NCBI RefSeq assembly: GCF_002277815.1
Contig: NZ_NKJI01000022.1
Span: 52,527 to 116,526 of the forward strand
Length of the DNA: 64,000 bases
Source of the DNA: Pseudomonas sp. ERMR1:02
GTDB lineage: Bacteria > Pseudomonadota > Gammaproteobacteria > Pseudomonadales > Pseudomonadaceae
Direction: 5' to 3'
Positions 1-9,516 of this stretch are shown here, one piece after another; the first letter of the stretch is position 1, and every line of letters begins with the position of its first letter. The notes under the pieces are model-generated. The model saw nothing but the letters and a program-made list of their open reading frames with translations. It was not told where the DNA came from and searched no databases. A program made the translations under genes and the position numbers.

Positions 1-611
1 GTCGCACTGGCGAAAGCGGCTCCTCACCTGCTGCCTTATGGCAGTGAACGTTCGGGGCCGGCGTTCGCCGTTCCCCATGGCATCGTGCTGTTCATCGGCG
101 GGATGTGCTTCATCGTATTCCTCACCGAAGGCGCGGCGCTCGACTGGAGCGCGGTATTCCTGGCGCAGGAACGCGGGATCGATAAGGCCTATGCCGGATT
201 GGGTTACGCGGCGTTTGCGCTGACCATGACCGTGGGCCGCTTGACCGGTGATTCGATCGTGCATCGTCTTGGCGCGACGCGAGTGATTGTCTTCGGTGGG
301 GTGACGGCTGCAATCGGGCTGTTTCTGGCGACATTCGCCCGAGCTGGGAAGCGGCGCTGCTGGGCTATGCACTGCTGGGCGTCGGCTGCTCGAACATTGT
401 GCCGGTGCTGTACACCGCCGTGGGCAAGCAGACGGTCATGCCAGAGAGCATCGCTGTGCCGGCCATTACCACTCTCGGCTACGCGGGGATACTTGCGGGA
501 CCTGCAGTGATCGGGTTTATCGCCCATGGCAGCAGCTTGAGTTTTGCCTTCGGTCTGATGGCGGTGTTGCTGCTGGCGGTGGCTATCGGTGGGAAAGTGT
601 TGAAGGTCTGA
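1..611 (+). pseudogene. MFS transporter, C-terminal part, frameshifted
   Basis: This is the 3' part of a major facilitator superfamily permease; its N-terminus lies outside the window. The frame is open from base 1 and encodes hydrophobic helices, including the segment FLTEGAALDWSAVFL seen in YbjJ/fucose-permease-like carriers. Near 337-340 the frame breaks: the first frame runs into an unrelated Cys/Arg-rich tail, while the frame one base away continues the transporter (WEAALLGYALLGVG, then VLYTAVGKQTVMPES) to the stop at 609-611. One extra C in the CCC run would restore a single protein. Substrate unknown. Family call is firm; the break may be a sequencing error. Confidence 0.8.
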
Positions 612-620
612 AAGCATCGC

Positions 621-776
621 TGTAGGAGCGAGCATGCTCGCGATGGTGGTCGACGATGACGCGGGCTGCCTGATTAACCGCAGTGCTCTCAGGTGTTTCG
701 CGAGCATGCTCGCTCCTACAGTTGACCCGTATCGAACACAAATCTGCTGTGGGAGCGAGCCTGCTCGCGAAAGCGG
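621..776. repeat. REP elements (inverted pair plus a third copy)
   Basis: TGTAGGAGCGAGCATGCTCG at 621 is mirrored by the reverse copy ending at 720, forming a pseudomonad REP doublet. A third copy in the GTGGGAGCGAGCC variant lies at 748-776. This repeat fills most of the gene-free stretch 612-920; I see nothing else in it. Confidence 0.9.
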
Positions 777-920
777 CCAACCCGATCTATCGGAACCCGA
801 CGCTGGCCTGTACGAAGAACGTGCGCGGCGCCCCGACATACATGCCTGAGTTGTTATCGCTGGAGCGGGTGAAGTACTGCTTGTCGAAGATTTTTTTCAG
901 CCCGCGTCGTTGCAGTCGCG

Positions 921-2410
921 CTACTCATGCCACGCAGCGTGATAGCGTGCCGCCCGCCAGAGGTTTTTCGATTCTTCTGTCAGATGGCGCAAGCCGCTAC
1001 GGTCCAGCATGCGTTCCGACTCCTCTTGCACCGCAGCCAGCACAGCAGCCTCGTCGACGGCGCCTACGACGTAGTCTTCCATCAGGATCTTGCCATCGAC
1101 AATGGTCGTACACACGTCCCCGCCGTTGGCGAAACAAGTGACACGGTGGATCGGCATGTTCATCGGCATCAGGTGAGGTTTGAACAGGTCGATCAGAATG
1201 ATGTCAGCTTTCTTGCCGACTTCCAGCGAGCCGATCTCATGTTCCATCGACAGTGCCTTGGCGGCGTCGATAGTGACCATTTCCAGCACTTTGCCCTGCG
1301 GCAGGATGTCCGGGTCTCGGAAATGGCGGCGGTGGTAGTGCATGCATTGGAACATGTGGCGGAACATGTCATAACCGCGGTCTGGGGCGGCGCCGTCGGA
1401 ACCGAGGGCGACGGTTACATTGGCCTCGATCAGTTCCGGTACCGGGCAGCGACCCAGAATCGACATGATGGCGCTCGGGTTATGCACGATCTTGGTCTGT
1501 GTCTCGCGGCACAGGGCGATGTCTTCCGAGGTCAGGTCAATGCAATGCGACATGAAGGATGTCGGGCCGAGCAGGCCCAGTTCGCGGTGGGCCAGCGCCA
1601 GCGTACCGGCGCGGTGGCCATCCTGGGTAAACGTAAGGCCGTAGCGGTGGGCCAGCGCCAGATAATCCTGTGCTTGCTGGCGGAACAGAGGTGCCAGCTC
1701 CCGATGGCTGGGCTCGTATTGCGGCGCGTACACCGGCAACGTGATGGCAATGCGCACCCGGCCGTCCCCATACCGTCGCAGCTCCTGGCGATTTCTTCGC
1801 AGGCCTCGAACATGGTCTCAAAATTGACGTCGCGCCGGGTGGGCGGTTCGGTCGACCAGTCCAGGTAAGTGCGCGGCGCTGGCGGCCGGGACGGCCCAAC
1901 GGCCACCACCGAGCGGGTACCGATTTCGGCGATAGCCTGGGCGTGGCGTTGCGCGTAAATCGGGTCGTCGACGCGCATGATCGAATCGCCGCCGCCCAAT
2001 AGCGACACGCCGGTGGTGGTGCCGCATTTCAGCCGCTCCAGTGCCGACAACCTGGCCTCAACCTCCCAGAACTCGACTCCGGAGGCCGAGGTGTAGATGG
2101 TCTGGCAAGCCTGCGTCCAGGCATCGCCCTCCCCGCCGCCGATGGTTTTGAGCATCGCGTGGCCGGCATGGGCGTGGCTGTCGATCAAGCCTGGCAGCAC
2201 CGCCTTGTTGCGTGCATCAATGATTTTTTCAGCAGTGAAGCGCGCCCGCAGTTCATCCGTGCGCCCCACCGCTACGATGCGGTTGCCAAGCACGGCCACT
2301 GCGCCGTCCTGAATTACCCGCCGTTGGTCGTCCACGGTGATGACCACGCCGTGCTCGATCAGCAGGTCTGCTTTGTTGAGGGGGGCGTTCGCGTCGTACT
2401 GATGTGTCAT
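921..2410 (-). pseudogene. Amidohydrolase of the AtzA/TrzN deaminase-chlorohydrolase type, frameshifted
   Basis: A metal-dependent hydrolase of the COG0402 type, which deaminates or dechlorinates ring nitrogen compounds (triazines, guanine derivatives, S-adenosylhomocysteine). Visible metal-site motifs are PGLIDSHAHAG (His-x-His), FMSHCIDL, and ALGSDGAAPDR with the late Asp. The chain runs in one frame to about base 1770 and continues one frame away as VRIAITLPVYAP; a fifth C in the CCCC run at 1766-1769 would join them into about 497 residues. The start chosen is the ATG at 2410; a GTG at 2476 overlaps the stop of the upstream gene and is an alternative that would suggest translational coupling. 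It is the last gene of the ABC importer operon. Substrate is unknown. Confidence 0.75.
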
Positions 2411-2472
2411 ACAAGGCATCCGATTCAGGCTGGGGGGCAGTTTGAGAAACATCTGTGGGCACGTGTTTTGAG

Positions 2473-3669
2473 TCACAAGCGGCTCTGGAGCAGACTGCCA
2501 TTTTTCGCCACGACGATTCCGCGGCTGATCACCGTCCGCGCTAGCGGACGAGCCACAACCGCTTCACTGAGTGTCTCTGCAGGCAGCAACAATAGGTTGG
2601 CTGTTTGCCCCGTTGCCAATCCGTAATCACTTCGCCCAAGTGCCCGAGCCCCATTGCTGGCAGCCGCTTCGAACGCTGCGCAGATTTCAGCGTCCGTTCT
2701 CATGCCGCAGCGAAACGCGAGCAGCATCGCGCGTTCAAGCATGTCGCCATTGCCCATCGGGGTCCATGCGTCCCGGATGCCATCTGAACCGAGGCAGACG
2801 TTTACCCCAGCGCAGAGCAGTTCGGCAAAGGGTGGTATGGCAATATCAGCTGGCGCCGTGGTCATGAGTGAAATTCGATTGGCAGCCAACCGTTCAGCCA
2901 ACGGGAGCACTTGAGCCCAGTTCTTCATGCCCAGGCAAAAGGCATGGCTGATCATGACTCGCCCCTGACGCTGATAGCGCTCTGTGAAGTCGATGATGCG
3001 AGCAATCTGCCAGAGCCCTAGCTCCCCACTGTCATGCAGGTGGATATCGATACCGCGATCAAACTTGTCCGCGAGCTCGAACAGGATGGAGAGGTGCGCG
3101 ATTGGGTCGTTGTCTATGCCGCAAGGGTCCAACCCCCCCACTACCTCCACCCCAACTCCAAGGCTTCTCGCATCAATGCCTCTACCCAGGGCGGTTGACC
3201 AGGCCGACTTGAGGGAAGGTGACGAACTCGATATCAACCAGGTCGGCGTAGCGTTCGCGCAGCTCCAACATGGCTTGCACATGCTTGATACCCAACTCCG
3301 GATCGGCATCTACATGACAACGAAACATCAGTGAGCCGCGAGCGATGCATTGCTCCAGCAGAGCACCCCCGCGCTCTGCAATGGGTGATTTGAGCTCTCG
3401 CAGGATTTGGCGCTCATTCGATATGCGCGCTTTAAGCGTTGGGCCTGCACTGTGCGGCCGCCACGGTTGTCCCCATAGGGTCTTATCCAGATGAATGTGG
3501 CTTTCTACCAGGGACGGAACGAGTAATTGACCTTGCCCATCAAGGTCAGAGTCATCGACTGGATTGCCACTGGCTGGCTGACGATCGCCGATACGACTAT
3601 CAATAATCTGTATGTCTTCAACTTCGCCGCCATAGGGCGGACATTACGCAACCAGAACGATTTGATCAT
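2473..3669 (-). pseudogene. Cytosine deaminase-like amidohydrolase, several frameshifts
   Basis: A CodA-type amidohydrolase, cytosolic, likely hydrolysing an amino-heterocycle. Motifs are VESHIHLDKTLWG (His-x-His), FRCHVDADPE, DIHLHDSGELG, ISHAFCLGM and CLGSDGIRDAWTPMGNGDML, the last being a hallmark of the cytosine deaminase branch. Three breaks separate the parts: near 3630 (after MIKSFWLRNVRP), near 3192 (VNRPG then VEALMREALELG) and near 3160 (then VEVVGGLDPCGID). Each is mended by one added base, two of them G in short G runs. It lies between the ABC ATPase gene and the second amidohydrolase, whose possible GTG start overlaps this stop. That these two enzymes act in sequence on the imported compound is inference. 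Confidence 0.75.
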
Positions 3670-3747
3670 TTGTGTCTCATCACTGTTTGGGCGAGCCCCT
3701 GCCGCCAGATAAGCAACGGGGGCACCGTTTACGGAGTCACTAAAGGG

Positions 3748-4515
3748 CTACTTCAAGTTACCGGCAAGGAACTGCTTGAGGCGCTCACTTTTGGTGTGCT
3801 TGAACAGTTGCTCCGGGCTGCCTTCTTCCTCGATTTTGCCCTGGTGCAGGAAGATCACATGGTTGGACACCTCGCGGGCAAAGGCCATCTCGTGCGTCAC
3901 CACCACCATGGTCCGACCCTCTTCGGCCAAGGCCTGCATCACCTTCAGCACCTCGCCGACTAGCTCGGGGTCGAGCGCCGAGGTCGGCTCGTCGAACAGC
4001 ATCACTTGCGGTTCCATCGCCAAGGCCCGGGCGATTGCCACACGCTGTTGCTGGCCGCCGGACAGGTGCGACGGGTACTTTGCTTCCATGCTGGCCGGCA
4101 GGCCGACTTTGGCCAGGTACTTGCGTGCGCGGGACACCGCCTCATCCCGGCTGAGGCCAAGCGCATGCATCGGCGCCTCGATAACGTTTTCCAGCACTGA
4201 CATGTGCGCCCACAGGTTGAAGTGCTGAAACACCATGGACAGCTTGGTGCGCATACTTTGCAGCTGCTTCTGGTTGGCCACGCGCAGCCCACCGTTCTTA
4301 TCCTTCTCGGTTCGGATTTCCTCGGCGTTCACCGTAATTCGCCCGGCGCATGGCTGCTCAAGGAAGTTGATGCAACGCAAGAAGGTACTCTTGCCCGAAC
4401 CGGAGGAGCCGATGATGCTGATCACATCGCCTGCCTTGGCCTTGATCGACACGCCCTTGAGCACCTCGTGGTTGCCATAGTTTTTGTACAGATCGTCTAC
4501 GGTCAGTTTGTACAT
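3748..4515 (-). CDS. Polar amino acid-type ABC transporter ATPase (HisP/GlnQ-like)
   Basis: The 255-residue cytoplasmic ATPase of a HAAT-type importer. Walker A GSSGSGKST is near residue 36, the signature LSGGQQQR near 158, and Walker B VMLFDEPTSALDP directly after, followed by the H-loop VVVTHEM. Length and motifs match HisP/ArtP/OccP. It follows the HisM-like permease by 26 bases and precedes the deaminase gene, so import and hydrolysis of the solute are probably co-expressed. Although the family usually serves basic amino acids or opines, the attached deaminase-type enzymes argue for another nitrogen-rich solute. Confidence 0.92.
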   Translation of the reverse strand: MYKLTVDDLYKNYGNHEVLKGVSIKAKAGDVISIIGSSGSGKSTFLRCINFLEQPCAGRITVNAEEIRTEKDKNGGLRVANQKQLQSMRTKLSMVFQHFNLWAHMSVLENVIEAPMHALGLSRDEAVSRARKYLAKVGLPASMEAKYPSHLSGGQQQRVAIARALAMEPQVMLFDEPTSALDPELVGEVLKVMQALAEEGRTMVVVTHEMAFAREVSNHVIFLHQGKIEEEGSPEQLFKHTKSERLKQFLAGNLK

Positions 4516-4540
4516 GGTGTTGACCCTGCGTATGCGGCCT

Positions 4541-5254
4541 TCAGGCGGCCTGGGGTTTCAGGAAAGCCAGCCAGCGGGTTTCACCGCGACGAAATAGCCA
4601 GACAAGTGACAGCGCTATTACCGCGTACAGCAGTGCGGCGATGAAGAAGGCCTCGAACGACGCGTAGGTCGCCGAGTTGACGTCGCGGGCAACCTTCAGA
4701 AGGTCGGGGACCGTGGCGGTAAACGCCACCGAGGTCGAATGCAGCATCATGATCACTTCGTTGCTGTAGTACGGCAGTGCGCGACGCAGCGCCGAGGGCA
4801 GGATGATGCGGCGGTACAGATTGAACTTCGACAGGCCGAAGGCTCGGGCCGCCTCTACCTCGCCGTACGGCACCGACTTGATCGCACCTGCGAAGACTTC
4901 CGTGGTGTAGGCGCAGGTATTGAGCGCGAACGCCAGCACCGTACAATTGAAGCCCTCGCGAAAGAACATGTCGAGGAATTCGTGCTCGCGCACCACGCTC
5001 AGGCTGTATACACCGGTGTAGATGATCAACAGCTGTATATAGAGCGGCGTGCCACGAAACACATAGGTGTAAAACCAGACCGGAAGTCGGACAAACCGGT
5101 TTTTTGACACGCGAGCCACGGCCAGCGGCACCGAAAGCACGAAGCCAATCGCGATCGACAGCACCAGCAGCCACAAGGTTATTGCCAGACCGGAAAAGTT
5201 ACCGCCGTCGGACCACAAATACGCTTGCCAATATTCCTGGATAATAGCTATCAC
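4541..5254 (-). CDS. ABC transporter permease (HisM-like)
   Basis: An inner-membrane permease of 237 residues with several hydrophobic helices and the EAA loop in the segment EVEAARAFGLSKFNLYRRI, which contacts the ATPase. It starts at GTG 5252-5254, which overlaps the TGA stop of the preceding permease gene in a GTGA arrangement, a sign of translational coupling. It pairs with the HisQ-like permease to form the membrane channel of the importer encoded by the 6855-to-3748 minus-strand operon. Confidence 0.9.
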   Translation of the reverse strand: MIAIIQEYWQAYLWSDGGNFSGLAITLWLLVLSIAIGFVLSVPLAVARVSKNRFVRLPVWFYTYVFRGTPLYIQLLIIYTGVYSLSVVREHEFLDMFFREGFNCTVLAFALNTCAYTTEVFAGAIKSVPYGEVEAARAFGLSKFNLYRRIILPSALRRALPYYSNEVIMMLHSTSVAFTATVPDLLKVARDVNSATYASFEAFFIAALLYAVIALSLVWLFRRGETRWLAFLKPQAA

Positions 5255-5939
5255 AATTCAGCCTCCCGAATTCCGACAGAGTAATGACGCTTAAGCCATA
5301 TCAAGACGCCGTTTGAGACAGTGGTAATGACCAGATAAATCAGCGCACCGATCACGGTAAAATAGAACAGTTGCATAGAGCTCTTGCCGGCATCCTGGGT
5401 AACCCTGACGATATCGGACAGACCGATGATGGACACCAGTGCGGTCGCCTTGATCATGACCTGCCAGTTGTTGGCAATACCAGGCAAGGCAAAACGCATC
5501 ATTTGCGGGAATAGAACACGATAGAACCCCTGCCATGGGCTGAGGCCGTAGGCCATGGCCGCCTCTATCTGACCGCGCGGGACTGCCTGGAAAGAACCGC
5601 GGAAGGTCTCGGTGAAATAAGCACCGTAGATAAACGCGAGCGTCGCTACACCCGCGACGAAGGGATCAATATCAATTTGATCCATTCCTAGCCTTCGGTG
5701 ACGTGATTGAGCAGTATCTGAATGCTGTAGAACAGCAACAGCATGGTCACTAGATCAGGAACACTGCGGATCAGCGTGGTATAGAGGGTCGCAATATTGC
5801 GCAGCCCCCGGTTAGCTGACAACTTGGAACTGGCGCCTGCCAAACCAATCACTACTGAGGCCAGCAGCGATAATATGGCCAGCTTTAGTGTCATCCAGGT
5901 GCCACTCGCGATCAGCGGCCCATAGTCTACCAAGGACAT
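5251..5939 (-). pseudogene. ABC transporter permease (HisQ-like), one frameshift
   Basis: The partner permease of the importer. The N-terminal part (MSLVDYGPL..., start at 5939 with an AAGGAG ribosome site) ends prematurely at a TAG near 5688, while the next frame carries the rest, with the EAA loop GQIEAAMAYGLSPWQGFYRV. The junction reads GAAGGCTAGGA; one more C would give Glu-Gly-Leu-Gly and a full permease of about 230 residues. Because the neighbouring permease and ATPase are intact, a sequencing error is more likely than decay. Confidence 0.8.
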
Positions 5940-6085
5940 TACATTCTCCTTGAATACGAAAGCTCAGCCGAAGCTGCCTATCTTATTCAGTCTTGTTTTT
6001 CTTGTTATTGAATGCCGCAAAAGCATGGATTCGCAAATGACTCGAATACATTCAGGCCGAATGACTGCCTAGAACTTGAGATCCC

Positions 6086-6855
6086 TTAGTTGTAAACATC
6101 AAAGGAGAAATATTTATCGGAGATCGCCTGGTAAGTTCCGTCCTTGATAATCTCGGCGAGCGCCCCATTGATCTGTTCGCGAAGAACATTGTCTTCCTTG
6201 CGCAAACCAATCCCCGCACCACACCGAGCGTTTTTGGGTCGCGCAACTCCGGGCCGGCAAAAGCAAAATCACGTCCGTTCTCGGTTTTTAAAAAACCTAG
6301 ATCGGCCTGGACTGAAGATTGCAGCGATGCATCCAGGCGGCCTGCAATCAAGTCCTGGTAAACCAGGTCCTGGTTCTGGTAGGTCGTGATGGTGACGCCT
6401 TTCGACGCCCAATAAGTCTTGGCGTAGGTTTCCTGCGTGGAGCCCTGCTCGATCCCGACACGCTTCCCTTGAAGTGACTCGGCTGTTGGCAGAAGAACGG
6501 AGCCTTTTTTCGCAATGAGACGGGGCAGGACATTACTGATCTTGTCGGAGAAGGCTATTTGCGCCTGACGTTTCTCAGTCACACTCATGGAGGAAAGAAT
6601 GCCGTCGAACTTCTTGGCTTTCAGCGCGGGGATGATTCCGTCGAAGGAGTTCTCGACCCATACACATTTGACCTTCAGCTCTTCGCAGATCGCGTTGCCA
6701 AGATCGATATCGAAGCCTACAAGCGTGCCATCGGGCGCCTTCGACTCGAAAGGGGCGTAAGTGGGGTCAACGCCGAAGCGAATGACTTGCAAGTCTTTCG
6801 CGTAGACGCCGCTGGCGGCCAAGGCCAGAACAACTGAAACTGCGAGCTTCTTCAT
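6086..6855 (-). CDS. Periplasmic amino-acid-type binding protein of the ABC importer, C-terminal frameshift
   Basis: A family 3 solute-binding protein with an N-terminal signal peptide (MKKLAVSVVLALAASGVYA), then VIRFGVDPTYAPFESKAPDG and GFDIDLGNAICEELK, typical of HisJ/ArgT/NocT proteins. The start is the ATG at 6855 with GGAGA upstream. Near 6222 one G is missing: the written frame turns into a basic nonsense tail, while the repaired frame gives GAGIGLRKEDNVLREQING and ends naturally at 6086. Mature length is then about 235 residues, normal for the family. It is the first gene of the importer operon. The ligand cannot be read from the sequence. Confidence 0.88.
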
Positions 6856-6923
6856 ATTATTCTCCGTAAGCACGTGGGTATTGTGGGTTTAAAAATGGCT
6901 GATCCTGTATGTAACACCGGTCC

Positions 6924-7038
6924 CTGTAGGAGCGAGCTCGCTCGCGATGTACTTGAGAGCACCGTGTTTAACCAGTAAACACGCGTAATCGTTAACGACC
7001 ATCGTCGGAACGCCGCCCGGAGCAAGCTTGCTCCTACA
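6924..7038. repeat. REP element pair
   Basis: CTGTAGGAGCGAGC at 6924 and its inverted, shortened partner GCAAGCTTGCTCCTACA ending at 7038. It lies between the binding-protein gene and the MFS gene, which are both on the minus strand, and could act as a transcript end for the latter. Confidence 0.85.
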
Positions 7039-7070
7039 AAAGACCTCGGTCCTGCACTGTCTGACATTCA

Positions 7071-8294
7071 TCACACCCCTTGCATGCTGCGTCGGTAAGT
7101 CGCCGGGGCGAACTTGACCGTCAGCACCGCCATCGCCGCGAGCACCCCGACGTGCAACCACCAGCCAGTGATGAAGCTTGCGCCGGAGTCGCGCAGCCAG
7201 CCGATTAACCAGGGAGCACTCGATGCGAGCAAGAAACCAATACCCTGAACGAAGGCCGCCAAGGCGCCGGCCGCTTGCGCGCCGGACAAGTGATCGAGGC
7301 TGACAATCAGGCTGAGCGAGAAGAACCCGCCGAGGCCGAAACCGGCAAGTGCGACCCACAACCACGGCGCTGCGTTGGGGGCAAGCGCGAAGCCGGCGAA
7401 GCCCGCTGCCTGCAGTGCTATCGTCAGCCATAAGGCACCGCGCCTGTCAGCGCTACGGCGGGCCAGCATCGGCATCGCGAACGCCGCTGTCGCCTGGAAC
7501 ATTGCCAACCACGCGAGCAAATTGCCCGAGGCCTGCAGGCCCATGTTCTGCTGTTGGTAGAAAGAAGGCAGCCATGCCACCAGGCTTGAGTAGCCGCTAT
7601 TGGTGAATCCAAAGTATGCGGCCAACTGCCACGCACGCCGATTCTTGAAGAAGCTGCCGGTCAGGACGGGTGCCGGTCCGCAAGTTGCTATCGGCGATGT
7701 GCGTGGCGCGCACACCAGCCAAAGCAAAAGCACAGCCAGCGCTGGCAACGCCCATATGGAAAGCCCTAACCTCCAGCCACCATATGAATGGAGCCACATG
7801 CTTGCCAGCGAACCAAGCGCCCCGCCGCCGACCAATGCTGCCGAGTAGAGCCCCATCACCATCGCTATCCGTTCAGGAAACCAACGTTTGGCGACACCCG
7901 GTATCAAGGCCTGGATCAGGGCCACGCCGGTGCCGGCGATACCGGCGCCGGCGATCAACTGCGCTCCATCCTTGACCATGGCGCGTGACGCGCACCCGAG
8001 CATCAAGAGCAACAATGCGCCGGCCAGTGCCTGCCTCTCGCCGAAGCGACGTGCGACACCGATACCAATGAAGGCAATCAGGCCCATCAGCACGAAGGGC
8101 AAGGTGGTCAGCATCGCGGCGGCACGAAAATTGAGGCCAATGTCGGCGCGAACCAGATCAAGCACTGGCCCTACCGAAGTCAGGAATGGCCGCAAATTCA
8201 AGCCGAGTAGCACCAGGAGCGCCAGTGCAGCCAGTGACACCTCGCCCGTGCGCGACATGCCCGTCGCGACGCAAACCGAACCGCGGTCAGTCAT
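7071..8294 (-). CDS. MFS transporter of the CynX/NimT family
   Basis: About 407 residues with roughly twelve hydrophobic segments. The opening LLVLLGLNLRPFLTSVGPVL, with its Asn-Leu-Arg-Pro core, is the signature of the CynX/YeaN/NimT branch (cyanate, 2-nitroimidazole and related exporters). The start is uncertain: ATG codons at 8294 and 8258 both lack a strong ribosome site, and 8294 is given. It is divergent from a LysR gene 192 bases away, the usual layout for a regulator controlling its transporter. Substrate unknown. Confidence 0.82.
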   Translation of the reverse strand: MTDRGSVCVATGMSRTGEVSLAALALLVLLGLNLRPFLTSVGPVLDLVRADIGLNFRAAAMLTTLPFVLMGLIAFIGIGVARRFGERQALAGALLLLMLGCASRAMVKDGAQLIAGAGIAGTGVALIQALIPGVAKRWFPERIAMVMGLYSAALVGGGALGSLASMWLHSYGGWRLGLSIWALPALAVLLLWLVCAPRTSPIATCGPAPVLTGSFFKNRRAWQLAAYFGFTNSGYSSLVAWLPSFYQQQNMGLQASGNLLAWLAMFQATAAFAMPMLARRSADRRGALWLTIALQAAGFAGFALAPNAAPWLWVALAGFGLGGFFSLSLIVSLDHLSGAQAAGALAAFVQGIGFLLASSAPWLIGWLRDSGASFITGWWLHVGVLAAMAVLTVKFAPATYRRSMQGV

Positions 8295-8486
8295 GGCGCG
8301 CACTTCTATCCCGCCGGTGCGGCTTCGGGATTGGCAGCATCTCCTGCGCCTGCGTCACGTCACTTGTCATCACATTTACCTTGGGGATTGTGGTCAATAG
8401 GCCGCATCAGCGGCTTTCTGCAAGATTAAGAGCCAGTGTTATTATTCGGAAATTAAATGTTCGAATGACAATTAGTGGAGAATGTA

Positions 8487-9359
8487 ATGACTTCGACGCT
8501 TATCGATCCGTTGCTGCTCAAGAGTTTCGTCGCGGTAGTAGAGAGCGGTAGCTTCACGCGTGCCGGTGAACGCGTGCATCTGAGCCAGTCGACCATCAGC
8601 CAACAGTTGAAGCGACTTGAGGAGCAACTCGGCTGCGAGTTGCTCAACCGCAGCGGGCGCTACGTTGTCACCACCGAGGACGGCGAGCGCTTGCTCGGCT
8701 ATGCGCGGCGCCTTCTGGGGCTGATGGAAGAGGTGGTGGAAGATTTACGCAAGGGCCACGCACAGGGCGAGGTGCATATCGGCGTGCCAGAAGACTTCGC
8801 GTCAGACTTGCTGACACCGACGCTTGCCGCCTTCGCGCGCGCGCACCCGACGATAAGGCTTGAGATCAGCAGTGGGCTGAGCAACACGCTCTGGCAGCAG
8901 TTTTGTGCAGGTGACTACGACCTGGTACTGATCAAACAGCGCCCGGGACAGGTTGTGGGGCACGCCGCCTGGCCCGAACCGCTCGCCTGGTTCGACAGCC
9001 TCAGCGAGCCGACCTATGAGCGCGACCCGTTGCCACTGGTGGTGTTTCCGGTCGGCGGTTTGTATCGCGATGAAATGATCCACGCGCTCGAGAGCGCCGG
9101 CCGACGCTGGCGCATCGGCTACAGCAGCGCGAGCCTGGCGAGTGTCCGCTCGGCAGTCGCCGATGGTCTTGGCGTCAGCGTGCTCCCCTCGCGACTTGCA
9201 CTGCCCGGTCACCGACGGTTGAGCGTGGCCGAATCCTTCGCCGAATTGTCGGCACTGGAAATCGCGCTACACCTGCGCCCCGATGCACCACGCCGCGTAA
9301 TCGATCTGGCCGAACAACTGACAAGGCTATGCGCCCAGGTAACCGGCCACGTCGGCTGA
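8487..9359 (+). CDS. LysR-family transcriptional regulator
   Basis: A 290-residue LysR regulator. The N-terminal winged helix is clear (LLKSFVAVVESGSFTRAGERV, then LSQSTISQQLKRLEEQLGCE), followed by the substrate-binding domain beginning near GEVHIGVPEDFASDLL. The ATG at 8487 follows GTGGAG by six bases and is preferred over the GTG at 8475. It is divergent from the CynX-like transporter gene and probably controls it and itself through the 8295-8486 interval. The effector is unknown. Confidence 0.9.
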   Translation: MTSTLIDPLLLKSFVAVVESGSFTRAGERVHLSQSTISQQLKRLEEQLGCELLNRSGRYVVTTEDGERLLGYARRLLGLMEEVVEDLRKGHAQGEVHIGVPEDFASDLLTPTLAAFARAHPTIRLEISSGLSNTLWQQFCAGDYDLVLIKQRPGQVVGHAAWPEPLAWFDSLSEPTYERDPLPLVVFPVGGLYRDEMIHALESAGRRWRIGYSSASLASVRSAVADGLGVSVLPSRLALPGHRRLSVAESFAELSALEIALHLRPDAPRRVIDLAEQLTRLCAQVTGHVG

Positions 9360-9428
9360 CGTCCCCAAAAAACACATTGGGGTGCGAGGTGCGGGGGTGC
9401 GGTGTTCGTAACACAGGGCGCAAACAAA

Positions 9429-9452
9429 AGGCCGCTGATTGCTCAGCGGCCT
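9429..9452 (-). terminator. Rho-independent terminator
   Basis: Nine-base stem GGCCGCTGA / TCAGCGGCC around the loop TTGC (9430-9451). Read on the minus strand it is followed by TTTTGTTTG, so it ends the transcript of the MFS gene that stops at 9517. Confidence 0.85.
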
Positions 9453-9516
9453 CGTTCAATCCGAAAGGTTACAGACAAGTCCGGCTACAGCCTGGACACG
9501 CCATGAAAGCCGTCAC

